64,000 bases of DNA from Pseudoalteromonas phenolica (GTDB taxonomy: Bacteria; Pseudomonadota; Gammaproteobacteria; Enterobacterales; Alteromonadaceae), in assembly GCF_005886345.1 (NCBI RefSeq), contig NZ_PNEC01000043.1, positions 1-64,000 on the forward strand, given 5' to 3'. Within the stretch, counting starts at the first letter, position 1, and every line of letters begins with the position of its first letter. Below are positions 36,577 through 46,444 of the stretch, one piece after another. Both the position numbers and the translations under genes were made by a program. The notes under the pieces are model-generated. The model saw nothing but the letters and a program-made list of their open reading frames with translations, made no database searches and had not been told where the DNA came from.

Positions 36577-38492
36577 AATTCGATTTCGTCCTCTTTTGAG
36601 TAAAGTGTCCAAGATTTATTGTAAACACTCTTAGTTTGGTATAACCATAGGTCATATTTGGTTTCTTTCTTACCACACGGGTAAGGAATACCCCATTTCT
36701 TACACCATTTAACACCGACAGTTTTAGCGTATAAGCCAAACTTACCAGAGATAACGTCTAAGTCATTTTTAAGCTCAATACCATAATAGATATGTGGGTT
36801 CTTATTACCTGAGCTTACTAACGCAAAGCCAGCATTAGACTCTAGAGCGAAAGTATTGTCGATTAGAGTTAGTATTGCTTGAACACCCGCAGAAACCAGA
36901 GCTAAGTCAATACCGCCACGACCAAATGCACCAAAGTCAACATGGAATAAGTCACCTTCAGCATATAGTTCAGCGTTATAGCCAACCGTTAATTCGAAGC
37001 CAAGGCTACCATTCACACCCGCTTCAACACTCATAGGAACAGGGCCAATAGTAAAGCGTGCTTGTGCTAATACTTTATTCTCTTCCCACTTTTTCTCCCA
37101 CGACTTTTCATATTTAGCCGTGTACTTCTCATCTTCAAATACAACGTTGTTAAAGATTATCATCTCTGACGCGTAACCTGTGTTAAACCCACTTACATAA
37201 GCACTGCCGTCATAAGAGATGCTAAATAGCGTATTTTTCGCGTTAAAGAAGTAAGCTTCAACAGTACCTTCACCTGTTACTCGGCCACCAATATCGCCAG
37301 TTGGGACAATGAATAATTGGCCATTTAGGTCAACGCCTACGCTGAACTTAGACTTGTTACCGTAAGATTTATCAAATGACTTTTCTAATTTGATGTTAGC
37401 TAAACCAACGGAATATTGTGGACCACCACGTTGTGCAACGCCTTCCTCTTGACTTACATCTTCGTCACCACTGAAGAAATAAAGCGGGATTTCAGCTTCA
37501 ATTACGTTATTGTCAGTGATTGTTTCGGCATTAGTGCCTGTATCAGTTAAAGTGAAACGCACTTGTAGGTTTTGTTCTTGTGCAGCGTCATAACCATCAT
37601 GAATGGTCTTTAATAGCTCATCATCTAACGCGATATCAAAGCCAATGTGTTCATCGTGAAGACCCGCTGTGAAAGTATGTAAGATTTGATCTTCATAACC
37701 TTGCGTTTCAGCATTCCAAAAATGCGTTGGTACCCAGTTACCGTTTACCATGACTTCAGCAGTGATAACCGAGTCACCTAAATCAACGCCTTCATAGTCA
37801 GCTTCAATAAAACCGACTAAATCTGAGTGGTGGTGGCTTGTTCCATCTTGGGTATCAGGTACGTCTAAGATTAATGCTTCTTGACCAAACTCAGCACCAA
37901 GTAATTTGTAATCGTGGTTTTCAAGTACACGTACTTGAATATCAGCGAACGGAAAGTCGCCTTCAGAGAATGGTTCGTGATCAACAGAAGGGTGGTTATC
38001 ATCTTCTAAATCTTCGGCATGATCATCGTGTGGGTCAATTTGCGCAACTACATGGTAGTGACCACCAATTAAGTCGTTAGGTACAGTAATGTCGATATCA
38101 AAGGTGTGATCACCTTCACGAACGCTAACCAGTTCTAATGCACCAACTTTGTGTACTTCGTCGATTTCAACTTCAGTTTCACCAGACTCATCTAGTTCAG
38201 CGGCATGCACTAAATAAAAGTGCACATCAACGTCAATGTCGTCGAAGCCTTTTACATGCACATCGTAGTAAGTTCTAAATGTACTGTTTGGTTCTAGTAC
38301 ATCTAATGGGCCGGTTGAAATTTCTGTAATGGCAATGTTTGACTGAGGTTCTTCAGTGCCAACATCTCCTTCACTTACTTCTTCTTTAGGTGGGGTAAAA
38401 TCGATTTCATGGTCATCATTGTCACCAAATCCACAGCCAGACAACGCTGTAAGTAAGGCACCTGCAACCAATGTATGTACGTAACGACGCAT
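36573..38492 (-). CDS. Large acidic lipoprotein, first gene of a two-gene operon
   Basis: The 639-residue protein has a lipoprotein signal (LLTALSGCGFGDND, Cys about 20). The next 350 residues are very acidic and His-rich with beta-type segments, such as IDVDVHFYLVHAAELDESG and DPHDDHAEDLEDDNHPS. The C-terminal part (about 370-600) is rich in aromatic-glycine strands and ends with a cysteine cluster, GVKWCKKWGIPYPCGKK. I do not recognise a family. Its stop overlaps the start of the vitellogenin-like gene. Asp/His-rich stretches may bind divalent metal ions; that is inference. Confidence 0.7.
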   Translation of the reverse strand: MRRYVHTLVAGALLTALSGCGFGDNDDHEIDFTPPKEEVSEGDVGTEEPQSNIAITEISTGPLDVLEPNSTFRTYYDVHVKGFDDIDVDVHFYLVHAAELDESGETEVEIDEVHKVGALELVSVREGDHTFDIDITVPNDLIGGHYHVVAQIDPHDDHAEDLEDDNHPSVDHEPFSEGDFPFADIQVRVLENHDYKLLGAEFGQEALILDVPDTQDGTSHHHSDLVGFIEADYEGVDLGDSVITAEVMVNGNWVPTHFWNAETQGYEDQILHTFTAGLHDEHIGFDIALDDELLKTIHDGYDAAQEQNLQVRFTLTDTGTNAETITDNNVIEAEIPLYFFSGDEDVSQEEGVAQRGGPQYSVGLANIKLEKSFDKSYGNKSKFSVGVDLNGQLFIVPTGDIGGRVTGEGTVEAYFFNAKNTLFSISYDGSAYVSGFNTGYASEMIIFNNVVFEDEKYTAKYEKSWEKKWEENKVLAQARFTIGPVPMSVEAGVNGSLGFELTVGYNAELYAEGDLFHVDFGAFGRGGIDLALVSAGVQAILTLIDNTFALESNAGFALVSSGNKNPHIYYGIELKNDLDVISGKFGLYAKTVGVKWCKKWGIPYPCGKKETKYDLWLYQTKSVYNKSWTLYSKEDEIEL

Positions 38493-38676
38493 TGTTGAAT
38501 CCTTTATGATTTAAGCCAGACTTCATTGTAAAGTTGAATTATGGACAAAGAATGAATTTACGTAAAATTAACACTAAGGGAATGTAAGTGCTGCCATCAA
38601 TATCAATGCTAAACTAAAAATATTAGAACAGAGGCCACTAAAAAATAAAGATTAAGTGCACTCATATAGAGTAAAT

Positions 38677-39582
38677 TTAATCATTTTTTGATGTTGACTC
38701 CCCGAAATAGAGTTTTACAGTGATATCTTCCTCAATTACGACTTTTACATCTAACCAATACTTATTAAAGTTACTGTATTTTAGTTCTTCGATTAAATTA
38801 GGAAGGAGATCCAATTTATCCGGGCAATAACTTTTAATTATTTCACTCACTAATTTAGTGTATTCATCTATCTCTACTAATTTCATTGAAAGGTAAATTC
38901 CCAGCTTTTCAAGCAGAAAATTCTCCCTTACTGAAATATCAAAGTGTGCTTTTGAAATAGTTGATACTGCACTTAAATGAGAAATAACCTTTAGGAGTTT
39001 TGAATGTTCTCCAGGCCATTCATATTGTTTTAATCTGTCTTCTAAGGAATCAAGCTCTAATAAAACATGGTATTTAAGTGTTGCTTTTCCATCTCGGTGC
39101 AAACATGAAATATGTTCAATACTTTCATTTTTTGAACGGTTTTTATAAAAGCTTTCAACAAATTTGCTCGGAGTAGTTGTGTTACTCAACAAAGATTCAT
39201 ATTTTATGGCTGTTCGATATTCGATATTCTTATCAAGTTTGAAAAAAGGTGAGCGAGCGTTCAAGCTTGCGTGCAATCCCAGTTTTTCAAATGAAAACTT
39301 GTCGATTTCAACCCAAAGAAAAGCGGGCCTTATTGTTATAGGTAGATTAAGTAAGTCCCTATATCTCGATGTGAGTTGCTCTGGAACTATCGCAATATTT
39401 TTTTCTAAATCAACACAATTAAATGCCAGACTTATGTCTGGCATTGTGTGTGCATTTAGATTTACTTCTAAATATCGTATGTCGCACTTAGGGAAGCGAT
39501 TCTCAAGTGATTGATAATTTTCCCAATTGAAATCATCAGCAACTAAAGATCTTAGCGTATTACTAAAAGCACTAAAATACAT
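38677..39582 (-). CDS. Unknown protein, last gene of the kinase/cyclase operon, 301 aa
   Basis: The protein has no signal peptide or membrane segment and begins 3 bp after the stop of the 98-aa leader-like gene, so the two are surely co-transcribed and co-translated. It mixes alpha and beta with one short Cys-His segment (EHISCLHRDGKATLKYH) and ends in a beta hairpin (WLDVKVVIEEDITVKLYFGES). I do not recognise the family. In this context it may act on, or bind, the small upstream protein, but this is inferred from position only. Confidence 0.7.
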   Translation of the reverse strand: MYFSAFSNTLRSLVADDFNWENYQSLENRFPKCDIRYLEVNLNAHTMPDISLAFNCVDLEKNIAIVPEQLTSRYRDLLNLPITIRPAFLWVEIDKFSFEKLGLHASLNARSPFFKLDKNIEYRTAIKYESLLSNTTTPSKFVESFYKNRSKNESIEHISCLHRDGKATLKYHVLLELDSLEDRLKQYEWPGEHSKLLKVISHLSAVSTISKAHFDISVRENFLLEKLGIYLSMKLVEIDEYTKLVSEIIKSYCPDKLDLLPNLIEELKYSNFNKYWLDVKVVIEEDITVKLYFGESTSKND

Positions 39583-39585
39583 AAA

Positions 39586-39882
39586 TTACCAAGTAAAGTT
39601 TTTGGTTAGATATTCTACGTAAGCAGCTTCGTTGTCATCGATAAGCTTTTGCCAAGATAGTGCTAACTTTTCTTCTGGTAATTCAGTTCCGCTTTCTTTG
39701 CTTTTGTAAATTATATTATAAATCTCTTCTAAATCAGCACGTTGCTCATCGTTTAAACCAGCAAGTTTTAAAAACTGATCAGGGGCTTGGTTAAACTTGT
39801 CTTTGAACTCTTCGTCATTAAGTACACGAGATAAAAACCAAAAAAGGTTGTTAGCATCACTAGGAGTATTGGTATTAGACAT
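39586..39882 (-). CDS. Small leader-like protein in the kinase/cyclase operon, 98 aa
   Basis: ATG at 39882 follows AAGGAT and lies 10 bp after the stop of the preceding gene; the longer open frame overlaps that gene and is rejected. The helical N-terminal half (NNLFWFLSRVLNDEEFKDKF, then APDQFLKLAGLNDEQRADLEE) resembles leader domains of TOMM/nitrile-hydratase-type and related RiPP precursors, with a D..F...F...P...L...GL pattern. There is no Cys/Ser/Thr-rich core; the tail is acidic and ends NFTW. It may be a precursor-like substrate or a small adaptor. Confidence in the gene is high, in the function low. Confidence 0.75.
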   Translation of the reverse strand: MSNTNTPSDANNLFWFLSRVLNDEEFKDKFNQAPDQFLKLAGLNDEQRADLEEIYNIIYKSKESGTELPEEKLALSWQKLIDDNEAAYVEYLTKNFTW

Positions 39883-39892
39883 ATTTTTATCC

Positions 39893-41596
39893 TTATTTAG
39901 TTGAAATGATTTTGTTTTTGAATTCCTTGATTGAAAAAATAGAGTCAACGGGCCCTTTACCGTCTGATTCTTCATACGAATTGTGACAAGACATACAACC
40001 AATCAGTGTTGTATTTAAGTTATTTGCACATTGATAAAAAACTTTTTGCTTCTCTACTATTTTTTCAATTTGTGTCGTTTTTGCTATTTTGCACGCTGGA
40101 TCTGTCAACTGGTTAGTAATATAAGCCTCGAGTATTAAATTTCTCAGATCTTTATTTATTAATTTGCTGTAGTTGGGTTTGTTGACATACTTACTAGCGT
40201 GTTTTTCTAACTCATAATACTGTGTTCCTACAAGCTGGTAGTTTGCAAAGATAGAGCGTTTTTTAGACAGTTGTTGCTGCATGAAAGTATTGATCTTTTT
40301 AGTTGCAGCATTTATTTCGTTTAATCGCGTTAGTTTTGGTGAAATAACATGACTAAAATCGACTTTCTCAATATTATTGGTTGTGATCCCATAACTATTT
40401 TCTAGCATTCCAGCTGGGGCGTCTTTAGTCGAATAAAATAGCGAGTCTTCATTATTAGAATCAGATTCGTTGATTAAGCTATTATGCTCAAACGTTGCCC
40501 AGCGCCATGTCGTAAAACCATTTTCTTTTGTTGTAATATGCATTGCAACCAACCCAAGATCTACGGGCTGAGTTTTGTTGGGAACTGTAACACCTTTCAT
40601 TACAAAAAAATCTGATTGAATGTCAGTTGCTTGCATCGTTTTCCATGCGTATTTAATGACAATGGAAGGAAAAACGTTCTTTTGTGGTTCTTCTGTGTTG
40701 CAGGAGCCCTGTGGAAAGAAAAACTTAGATTTGAAGCCTGGGGACTCTTCATCTGACATTATTTGGGTGGCATAACTTTGCATAATTATAGGGTTATAGC
40801 GAACTTCATAATATATTTCACTATTGTTCTTATCAATAATAAAGCTGCCATCAATCGAGTCATTTAAAAATGAATGCTTTAGATTTAATTTAGAATCAAT
40901 ACAATCTTCACTACACTGCCAGTTGTCATTACTTGAAGGCTTTTGTTGTTTAATTAAATCAGGCCACAGCATTTCAACTTTACTTGTGATACCCGCTACG
41001 TACATGCCAATAGAATCATATGAATCATTAAACAAGGCTTTTTCACCATCAGCGGTATACGAAAAACTATCACAAAAATTAGTAGGCAAGTTTATGCCAT
41101 TATATTCTTTAAATGGTTGTTTACCATTAAAGTTATCTTTGAATTTATTGATTACATCAGTTAATTCAATACCACAATATGGTTTTTTGGCTTGATACAT
41201 TTTGAGTGCATTTACACTAAAGTCTATATCATCAGCTTGTACTTTATCTTTATTAAAACCCGAGATCCAAGTTCCCCACCTTGGTGTGTAGTTATTATTA
41301 GTTTGCAATGCTTTGGGGTTGTTTACATCTGCATTAACACCTAGGAATAGTCTCCATGCATTAAAATTTGATGCACTTTCAAGTTGGTCTTTTTCACTCA
41401 ACCTGCCAATCAGATCAACAGTTAAGTCAGGTGAATTTAGTTTAACCTTCGGGATAAAAGGATTTTGATTATCACAGACAATATTGGTAGGAATATTGTA
41501 AAACTGTTCCGGAAACGTAAGGTCAACCGCTTGATTTGCATAGGTAACTACTGGTAAAGCAAGTATCAAAGACGTTAAATATTTCAAGTTACGCAT
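39893..41596 (-). CDS. Periplasmic protein with a C-terminal CxxCH heme motif, 567 aa
   Basis: The start overlaps the kinase stop by 8 bp (ATGCGTAA). A signal peptide (to about residue 20) is followed by a cysteine-containing globular domain including GLVAMHITTKENGFTTWRWATFEHN, a pattern I associate with uncharacterised exported proteins that also carry one c-type heme. Near the C-terminus GCMSCHNS gives a single CxxCH. It should be exported and, with cytochrome c maturation, bind one heme. Its link to a cytoplasmic kinase/cyclase is unexplained. Confidence 0.75.
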   Translation of the reverse strand: MRNLKYLTSLILALPVVTYANQAVDLTFPEQFYNIPTNIVCDNQNPFIPKVKLNSPDLTVDLIGRLSEKDQLESASNFNAWRLFLGVNADVNNPKALQTNNNYTPRWGTWISGFNKDKVQADDIDFSVNALKMYQAKKPYCGIELTDVINKFKDNFNGKQPFKEYNGINLPTNFCDSFSYTADGEKALFNDSYDSIGMYVAGITSKVEMLWPDLIKQQKPSSNDNWQCSEDCIDSKLNLKHSFLNDSIDGSFIIDKNNSEIYYEVRYNPIIMQSYATQIMSDEESPGFKSKFFFPQGSCNTEEPQKNVFPSIVIKYAWKTMQATDIQSDFFVMKGVTVPNKTQPVDLGLVAMHITTKENGFTTWRWATFEHNSLINESDSNNEDSLFYSTKDAPAGMLENSYGITTNNIEKVDFSHVISPKLTRLNEINAATKKINTFMQQQLSKKRSIFANYQLVGTQYYELEKHASKYVNKPNYSKLINKDLRNLILEAYITNQLTDPACKIAKTTQIEKIVEKQKVFYQCANNLNTTLIGCMSCHNSYEESDGKGPVDSIFSIKEFKNKIISTK

Positions 41597-44500
41597 GAAT
41601 TTCCTTTATTATTCTTGTAATGTCAGATGAGAAAAACTGTTCATCGTATTGCTCAAAACTTAATAGACATTTTTGAGCAAACTCCTTTGCTTTAATGTGG
41701 TTGCCAATTACTTTGTATGCTTCAGCGATAAGGGCTAAAAACCAAGCGTTATGGGAATTTGCTCCTGTAACCTTCCAGTTCTCGAATGCACTCAGTAAAT
41801 GTTCAAATTTATTTTCATATTTGTTTATGACTATTTCATACCAACTAACCAAGAACTCTGATAGAGCAAGCCAATTCACAATGTTTTTTTCTTTTGCCAG
41901 CTCAGATGACTCTAGAGCAATTTGGTGCATAGCATCATAGTCTTTCAAAAAGTAGTAACTCTGGGCAGCCATTGCTTTGTAATGAACTAGGGTATTAAAG
42001 TCATTCTTATCATGACATGCGATTAATGCTGTATGCCTATAATGTTCAAATTCCTCGATATCGCCTTCTATAGCAGATATTTGAGATCTGTAACTGTTTA
42101 TTCCCGAAAGTAGATTGTAAGGAATATATTGTGCGTAATATTCAAGAAAATCATCATTGTAAGCATTTAATGCTCTGTCATATTCAGCTTTTGAAGACTC
42201 AAAGTTATGCACACCTTGATAAGCTAATGCGTTTACAAAATGATAAATCGCTTGGAATTGCTCTGGGCAAATTAAATTACTTTTGTTTATTCTGTTTATA
42301 GAATTTAAAGCAGCGTCATAATCTGCTAAGACTATATTTACAAGAACTACAGAAAAGTAAGTGCTTTCGTCAATGAAAGTCTTATCAGTTTTCTCATTCA
42401 GTTTTTCTAGTAACTTTATGTTTTCTCTTAATTTTGGCGAGGCAAAGCCTGAGATAGCCATAAGATTCATATTTAATCTTAGAATGAGCGCTATTAACTC
42501 TTCTTTATTTATTAGTGGCTGATTATCTCTATAAAAATTCGTCGTAAACTCTAATAATGAGAGGGATATAGGAAATCTACCAGCTGACCAATGAATATTT
42601 GAGAGTTCTAAAGTAGTTTTTTGAGCTTTATTGTATTGATCAGAACGAAGTAAGTGATTAACGAATTCAATAGGCCTTGAACTGATTAGATCTGCTCTCT
42701 CAGTGGTATATAGCCTTGCAATTGTTGAATGATTTAGTTTCTGAGAATTAACCGACATGCTCTCATAAGCAGCATCTCTTACCAATGCGTGCTTAAAGAT
42801 ATAGCTGTCATTATTCACGTGTCGTTGCTGAACAATTAAATCATTGGCAATCAGTTCGTTTAAATCATTCTGAATTTGGTTTTCACTTAAAGACGATGCA
42901 GCGACTAATAGCTCATATTCAAATTCTCGACCTATGGTTGCGGCAAGTTGCGCAGTTTCTTTGGCGTGTACTAAACCGTCGAGTTTTTGTTGTAACGACT
43001 CTCGTAAACTACTCGGTACTTGCTCGAGTTTGTCTGGGCTGGCAAAGTTAATTTCGCCATCAATTACACCGACTAATGCTTTTTGTTTAAGCATGCCGAC
43101 GAGTTCTTCGATAAATAGCGGTATACCATCAGTACGGTTTATGAGTACGTCGAGTACATTACGAGATACGGCTTGTTCATCAAATAACTTAACAATAAAG
43201 TCTTCAGTGGCTTGCTCAGTAAGCTTCTTAAGATTAACTTCGAGCAGAGTTAGGTCTTGTAGTTGGGTCGGTACTTTTTGGCGCGATGTGCTGATGAGTA
43301 CGTCACCTGTTCTTATAGCTGCACCAAAGTGTTGAATAAATTCTAAAGTTGTAGAGTCTGCCCAGTGAATGTCTTCAACAATATAAAGTTTATACTCACT
43401 TATGCTGAACTTTTGGCTCATTAATAGTGCTGTCAGGCTGCTAAATAACAAGGCTTTTTGTGCATCAGGTGCCAGTGTTGAAGCTGTTAGCTCTTCATTT
43501 AACTCGATATTGAGCCAAATTAATAAGATTGGCAGTGCTTGCTCTAAGTCAATGTTTTCGTCATGTTGAGTCAACACTTCAGAAAACAAAGTGATGGCTT
43601 TTTCGCTACTTAAATGAGTGGTGTTATATAAATATCTAACTAGATTTAGAATAGGATAAAGCGCATTATTTTGGTGCTCTGGTAAGCACTGAGCGACAAG
43701 ATGCTGATATTGCGCCGCGTTGGCTCTTATCTCTTGCAGTAAACGTGATTTACCAATACCCGCTTCACCATGTATATGGGTTAAACGGCTGTCAGTATTT
43801 TCTTTTTTGATGACAGAAAGGGTGGTTTCAAGCTCTTGATTTCGACCAATCAACTCATGGTTATTTCGCGTACCACGCATAAAGCCAAATGCTTCAACAC
43901 GGCGTTCGCCGTTAAGATTAAACACTTGCTCTTTATTAAAAGTTGAACCTAACTGTAGCTCGCCAAAATGTTCAAATTCAGAGTATGGTTCTAAAATTGC
44001 GCGCGCTTCAGCACTACATAAAACTTGTCGTTCACCAGCTTCGCGGGCGAGCGACATGGCTGCATTGGCGATGTGCCCCTCGGGCATTGAGTTGGCATAA
44101 GTGGTAAAGATACCAGTGTGAATACCTGCATGAATATTAATTTGTACACAGTGCGACTCTTGAACAAGCGCATTACGCTTAGCTAAGTCACTGATGGCGT
44201 CAAGAATGGTTCGGGCACATAAGCGCGTGTCGTTATCTGAAGTGAGAGGGTAACCAAAATAAAATAAAATAGAGTCAGCAAGGTTACCAACATGGGTTGC
44301 GCCATATCGAGTTGCGATATCAATACAGTGGTTGCGTTGTGATTTAAATAGGGTATCAACAACGTCTAAGTCTAGGTCGTTATTATTTATTATTTTACTG
44401 GTTAGACGAATGGCCAGTACCGTGATCTGTTTGCGTTCAATATGCGCGGTATAGTTTTGCATTGACGAGCCCGTTGGACCGTCGCCACGCATAACCATAG

Positions 44501-45434
44501 TATCATCGTCAGCTTGTTGTACTTTGTAATCAGCAAGTACACCAACCAAGTTTGACATATTTACTTGGTTTACTTCTTGGTAAAGGGCGTCACCTGTGAT
44601 CACGCGCTCGGTGGCATTTTTTACAAGTATCCGGCGTAATAAGTCTGCAATTGGGTGGCCAAGTAGTGAGCTAGGTATTGATACTTGCATATCGCTAAGT
44701 TGTTTGTGGTATACAGCAGCAACACTTGAACCTGAAATAGCAGGTAAGCCTGTTAGGCACTCTAAGAAAACTAACCCCCAAACGTATAAATCGGTTTTGG
44801 TTGTTGCTGGCTCTCCACGTAGTTGCTCTGGTGCACTGTATGACGGTGTGCCAAGTGTTTCTTGTGTCATGGTGAGCGTGTTGAAGTCTGGCAGGCGGCT
44901 GTCTTGTGTTAATGTGCCAATACCAAAGTCGAGGATCTTGGCATGGGTTTTAGCACCTGTTTTGCTCAGCATGATATTAGCTGGCTTGATATCTCTGTGA
45001 ATAATTCCATTTTGATGAGCATGTATTAGGGCATCTAACACTTGCAACATGACTTCTTTGGCATCAACTGCGTTTAAGGCACCTTCTTGAGTTAAATGTT
45101 CTCTCAGTGACAGCCCTTCAACAAATTCAAACACACCATAAAGTAAGTTATCGTTTACTTGACCTTTGTCTAACAGTCTAACAATGTTGGGGTGTTGTAA
45201 TTGGCTGCTCAGTGAAGTTTCACGCTTGAATCGCTCAATGTAACGTTGTTTTTGTTGTTCTTCGCAATGTGGTTCGATTGCTAAGAATTTAATTGCAACA
45301 GTTTGACCTGTATTTATTTGGGTTGCTTTGAATACTTTACCAAAGCCACCTTCACCAATTTTATGTAAAAGTTGATATTGAGTAGAATTAAATTGCTCGT
45401 GAATTAGCTGATCTGAGAATTGCGATAAAGACAT
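41589..45434 (-). CDS. Ser/Thr kinase - class III cyclase-like - AAA ATPase - TPR fusion (TOMM-type kinase/cyclase)
   Basis: ATG at 45434 is preferred to a TTG four codons upstream. The roughly 1281-residue protein has, in order: a Hanks-type kinase with glycine loop GEGGFGKV, catalytic Lys (AIKFL), HRDIKPAN and DFGIGT, all intact; a class III nucleotidyl-cyclase-like domain (about 335-515, KQITVLAIRLTS, HAGIHTGIF); an AAA/NB-ARC-like ATPase with Walker A GEAGIGKSR and Walker B-like LYIVEDIHWAD; and a TPR tail. This layout matches proteins annotated as TOMM system kinase/cyclase fusion. The metal-binding Asp residues of active cyclases are not evident, so the cyclase part may only sense. First gene of a four-gene operon. 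Confidence 0.88.
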   Translation of the reverse strand: MSLSQFSDQLIHEQFNSTQYQLLHKIGEGGFGKVFKATQINTGQTVAIKFLAIEPHCEEQQKQRYIERFKRETSLSSQLQHPNIVRLLDKGQVNDNLLYGVFEFVEGLSLREHLTQEGALNAVDAKEVMLQVLDALIHAHQNGIIHRDIKPANIMLSKTGAKTHAKILDFGIGTLTQDSRLPDFNTLTMTQETLGTPSYSAPEQLRGEPATTKTDLYVWGLVFLECLTGLPAISGSSVAAVYHKQLSDMQVSIPSSLLGHPIADLLRRILVKNATERVITGDALYQEVNQVNMSNLVGVLADYKVQQADDDTMVMRGDGPTGSSMQNYTAHIERKQITVLAIRLTSKIINNNDLDLDVVDTLFKSQRNHCIDIATRYGATHVGNLADSILFYFGYPLTSDNDTRLCARTILDAISDLAKRNALVQESHCVQINIHAGIHTGIFTTYANSMPEGHIANAAMSLAREAGERQVLCSAEARAILEPYSEFEHFGELQLGSTFNKEQVFNLNGERRVEAFGFMRGTRNNHELIGRNQELETTLSVIKKENTDSRLTHIHGEAGIGKSRLLQEIRANAAQYQHLVAQCLPEHQNNALYPILNLVRYLYNTTHLSSEKAITLFSEVLTQHDENIDLEQALPILLIWLNIELNEELTASTLAPDAQKALLFSSLTALLMSQKFSISEYKLYIVEDIHWADSTTLEFIQHFGAAIRTGDVLISTSRQKVPTQLQDLTLLEVNLKKLTEQATEDFIVKLFDEQAVSRNVLDVLINRTDGIPLFIEELVGMLKQKALVGVIDGEINFASPDKLEQVPSSLRESLQQKLDGLVHAKETAQLAATIGREFEYELLVAASSLSENQIQNDLNELIANDLIVQQRHVNNDSYIFKHALVRDAAYESMSVNSQKLNHSTIARLYTTERADLISSRPIEFVNHLLRSDQYNKAQKTTLELSNIHWSAGRFPISLSLLEFTTNFYRDNQPLINKEELIALILRLNMNLMAISGFASPKLRENIKLLEKLNEKTDKTFIDESTYFSVVLVNIVLADYDAALNSINRINKSNLICPEQFQAIYHFVNALAYQGVHNFESSKAEYDRALNAYNDDFLEYYAQYIPYNLLSGINSYRSQISAIEGDIEEFEHYRHTALIACHDKNDFNTLVHYKAMAAQSYYFLKDYDAMHQIALESSELAKEKNIVNWLALSEFLVSWYEIVINKYENKFEHLLSAFENWKVTGANSHNAWFLALIAEAYKVIGNHIKAKEFAQKCLLSFEQYDEQFFSSDITRIIKEIHA

Positions 45435-45660
45435 TTTATAACTCAATTTATAATAATATTTAGTAACGACTTATTATTGCAAAAAGCTGATTAATATATT
45501 TAAAACAGTTGCTTATGCACAAAACTAGCATAACAATGATATGTGACAATGCAAGTTATCGGCCTAAATTTGAGTTACTTTAGTAGAGGTTGGTTATGCT
45601 TGAAATGGAAATAAATTATAAGATTATATTGGGCAGTTTAAGATATTTTAAAATTTTAAT

Positions 45661-45680
45661 GAGGCACAAAAGAGTGCCTC
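45661..45680 (-). terminator. Terminator of the metzincin gene pair
   Basis: GAGGCAC and GTGCCTC pair around AAAAGA just past the stop of the metalloprotease, with T-rich sequence on the minus strand. Confidence 0.75.
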
Positions 45681-45691
45681 AAATTTTAGTT

Positions 45692-46435
45692 TTATTTGAA
45701 GTTTGCAATACTATATTTTGTGTCGTTTACAGTTTTCCAACCATAAGACTGACCAACAACGCCATAAGGTACACCACCTAAAGACCAGTTTGGATTTGCA
45801 AAATAGTCATACTGAGTTGCAGAACCAAACACATGAGGGTAAGCCATGATACTTGCAAAATTGTTTTGTACACCATGCCCCATGCCGTCAACATAGACTC
45901 CACCAGATGTATCGCCTTGTTTACGTGAGTGTGCTAAACCTTGGTTATGGCCTAGTTCATGGACAAAAGTAGTCGCACCACAGTCAATTGCTGTAATACT
46001 GAACATACGATCGCTCATAGAGCTATATAAGTTACCGTTGTTGCCTTGACCTACCCATGCTAAACCACAAGAGATTAGACCGTTTCCTGCGCTCTCTCCT
46101 GTGCCTAACACTGCAACCATGTCTGCACGCCAAGAGTTACGTAAGTTAGTAACATAATTACTATTTGTTACTGCATTCAACCAAGATGATTCAGGGGTAA
46201 TGGCATAATTCCCTAAATTTTGACTTCCTGCCAAACGTAATTGAATATCAACGCCATTTTGTTGATAAACTTGATTTGAGAAGGCAATTAATTGATTGAT
46301 TTTTGTTGTGATGTTTGCTGTTTTTGCAGCTGCTTGGTCGGTGTATAAAACACCTATATCAATAGTCACAGCCGAAGCTAAACTAGAGAATGCAATTGCA
46401 GATGTTGCGATCAGTGTTTTAAGTGATGTTTTCAT
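45692..46435 (-). CDS. Secreted metzincin-type zinc metalloprotease, 247 aa
   Basis: A signal peptide (ending SLASA) precedes a reprolysin-like catalytic domain: VTIDIGVLYTDQAA at its start and the long zinc motif HELGHNQGLAHSR (HExxHxxGxxH), followed by ASIMAYPHV with the Met-turn. Paired cysteines (SCGL, DCGA) probably form a disulfide. Related enzymes usually carry an N-terminal propeptide in the same chain; here it is missing and seems to be the separate upstream gene, 9 bp away. It should act outside the cell on proteins. Confidence 0.9.
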   Translation of the reverse strand: MKTSLKTLIATSAIAFSSLASAVTIDIGVLYTDQAAAKTANITTKINQLIAFSNQVYQQNGVDIQLRLAGSQNLGNYAITPESSWLNAVTNSNYVTNLRNSWRADMVAVLGTGESAGNGLISCGLAWVGQGNNGNLYSSMSDRMFSITAIDCGATTFVHELGHNQGLAHSRKQGDTSGGVYVDGMGHGVQNNFASIMAYPHVFGSATQYDYFANPNWSLGGVPYGVVGQSYGWKTVNDTKYSIANFK

Positions 46436-46444
46436 CTGATTTCC

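Noticed and set aside
39883..40002. Upstream extension of the 98-aa leader-like protein
   Set aside because: It overlaps the CxxCH gene in another frame, and a good ribosome site supports the start at 39882.
45590..45781. Small plus-strand ORF before the metzincin gene end
   Set aside because: It crosses the terminator and overlaps the end of the protease gene antisense; no supporting feature.
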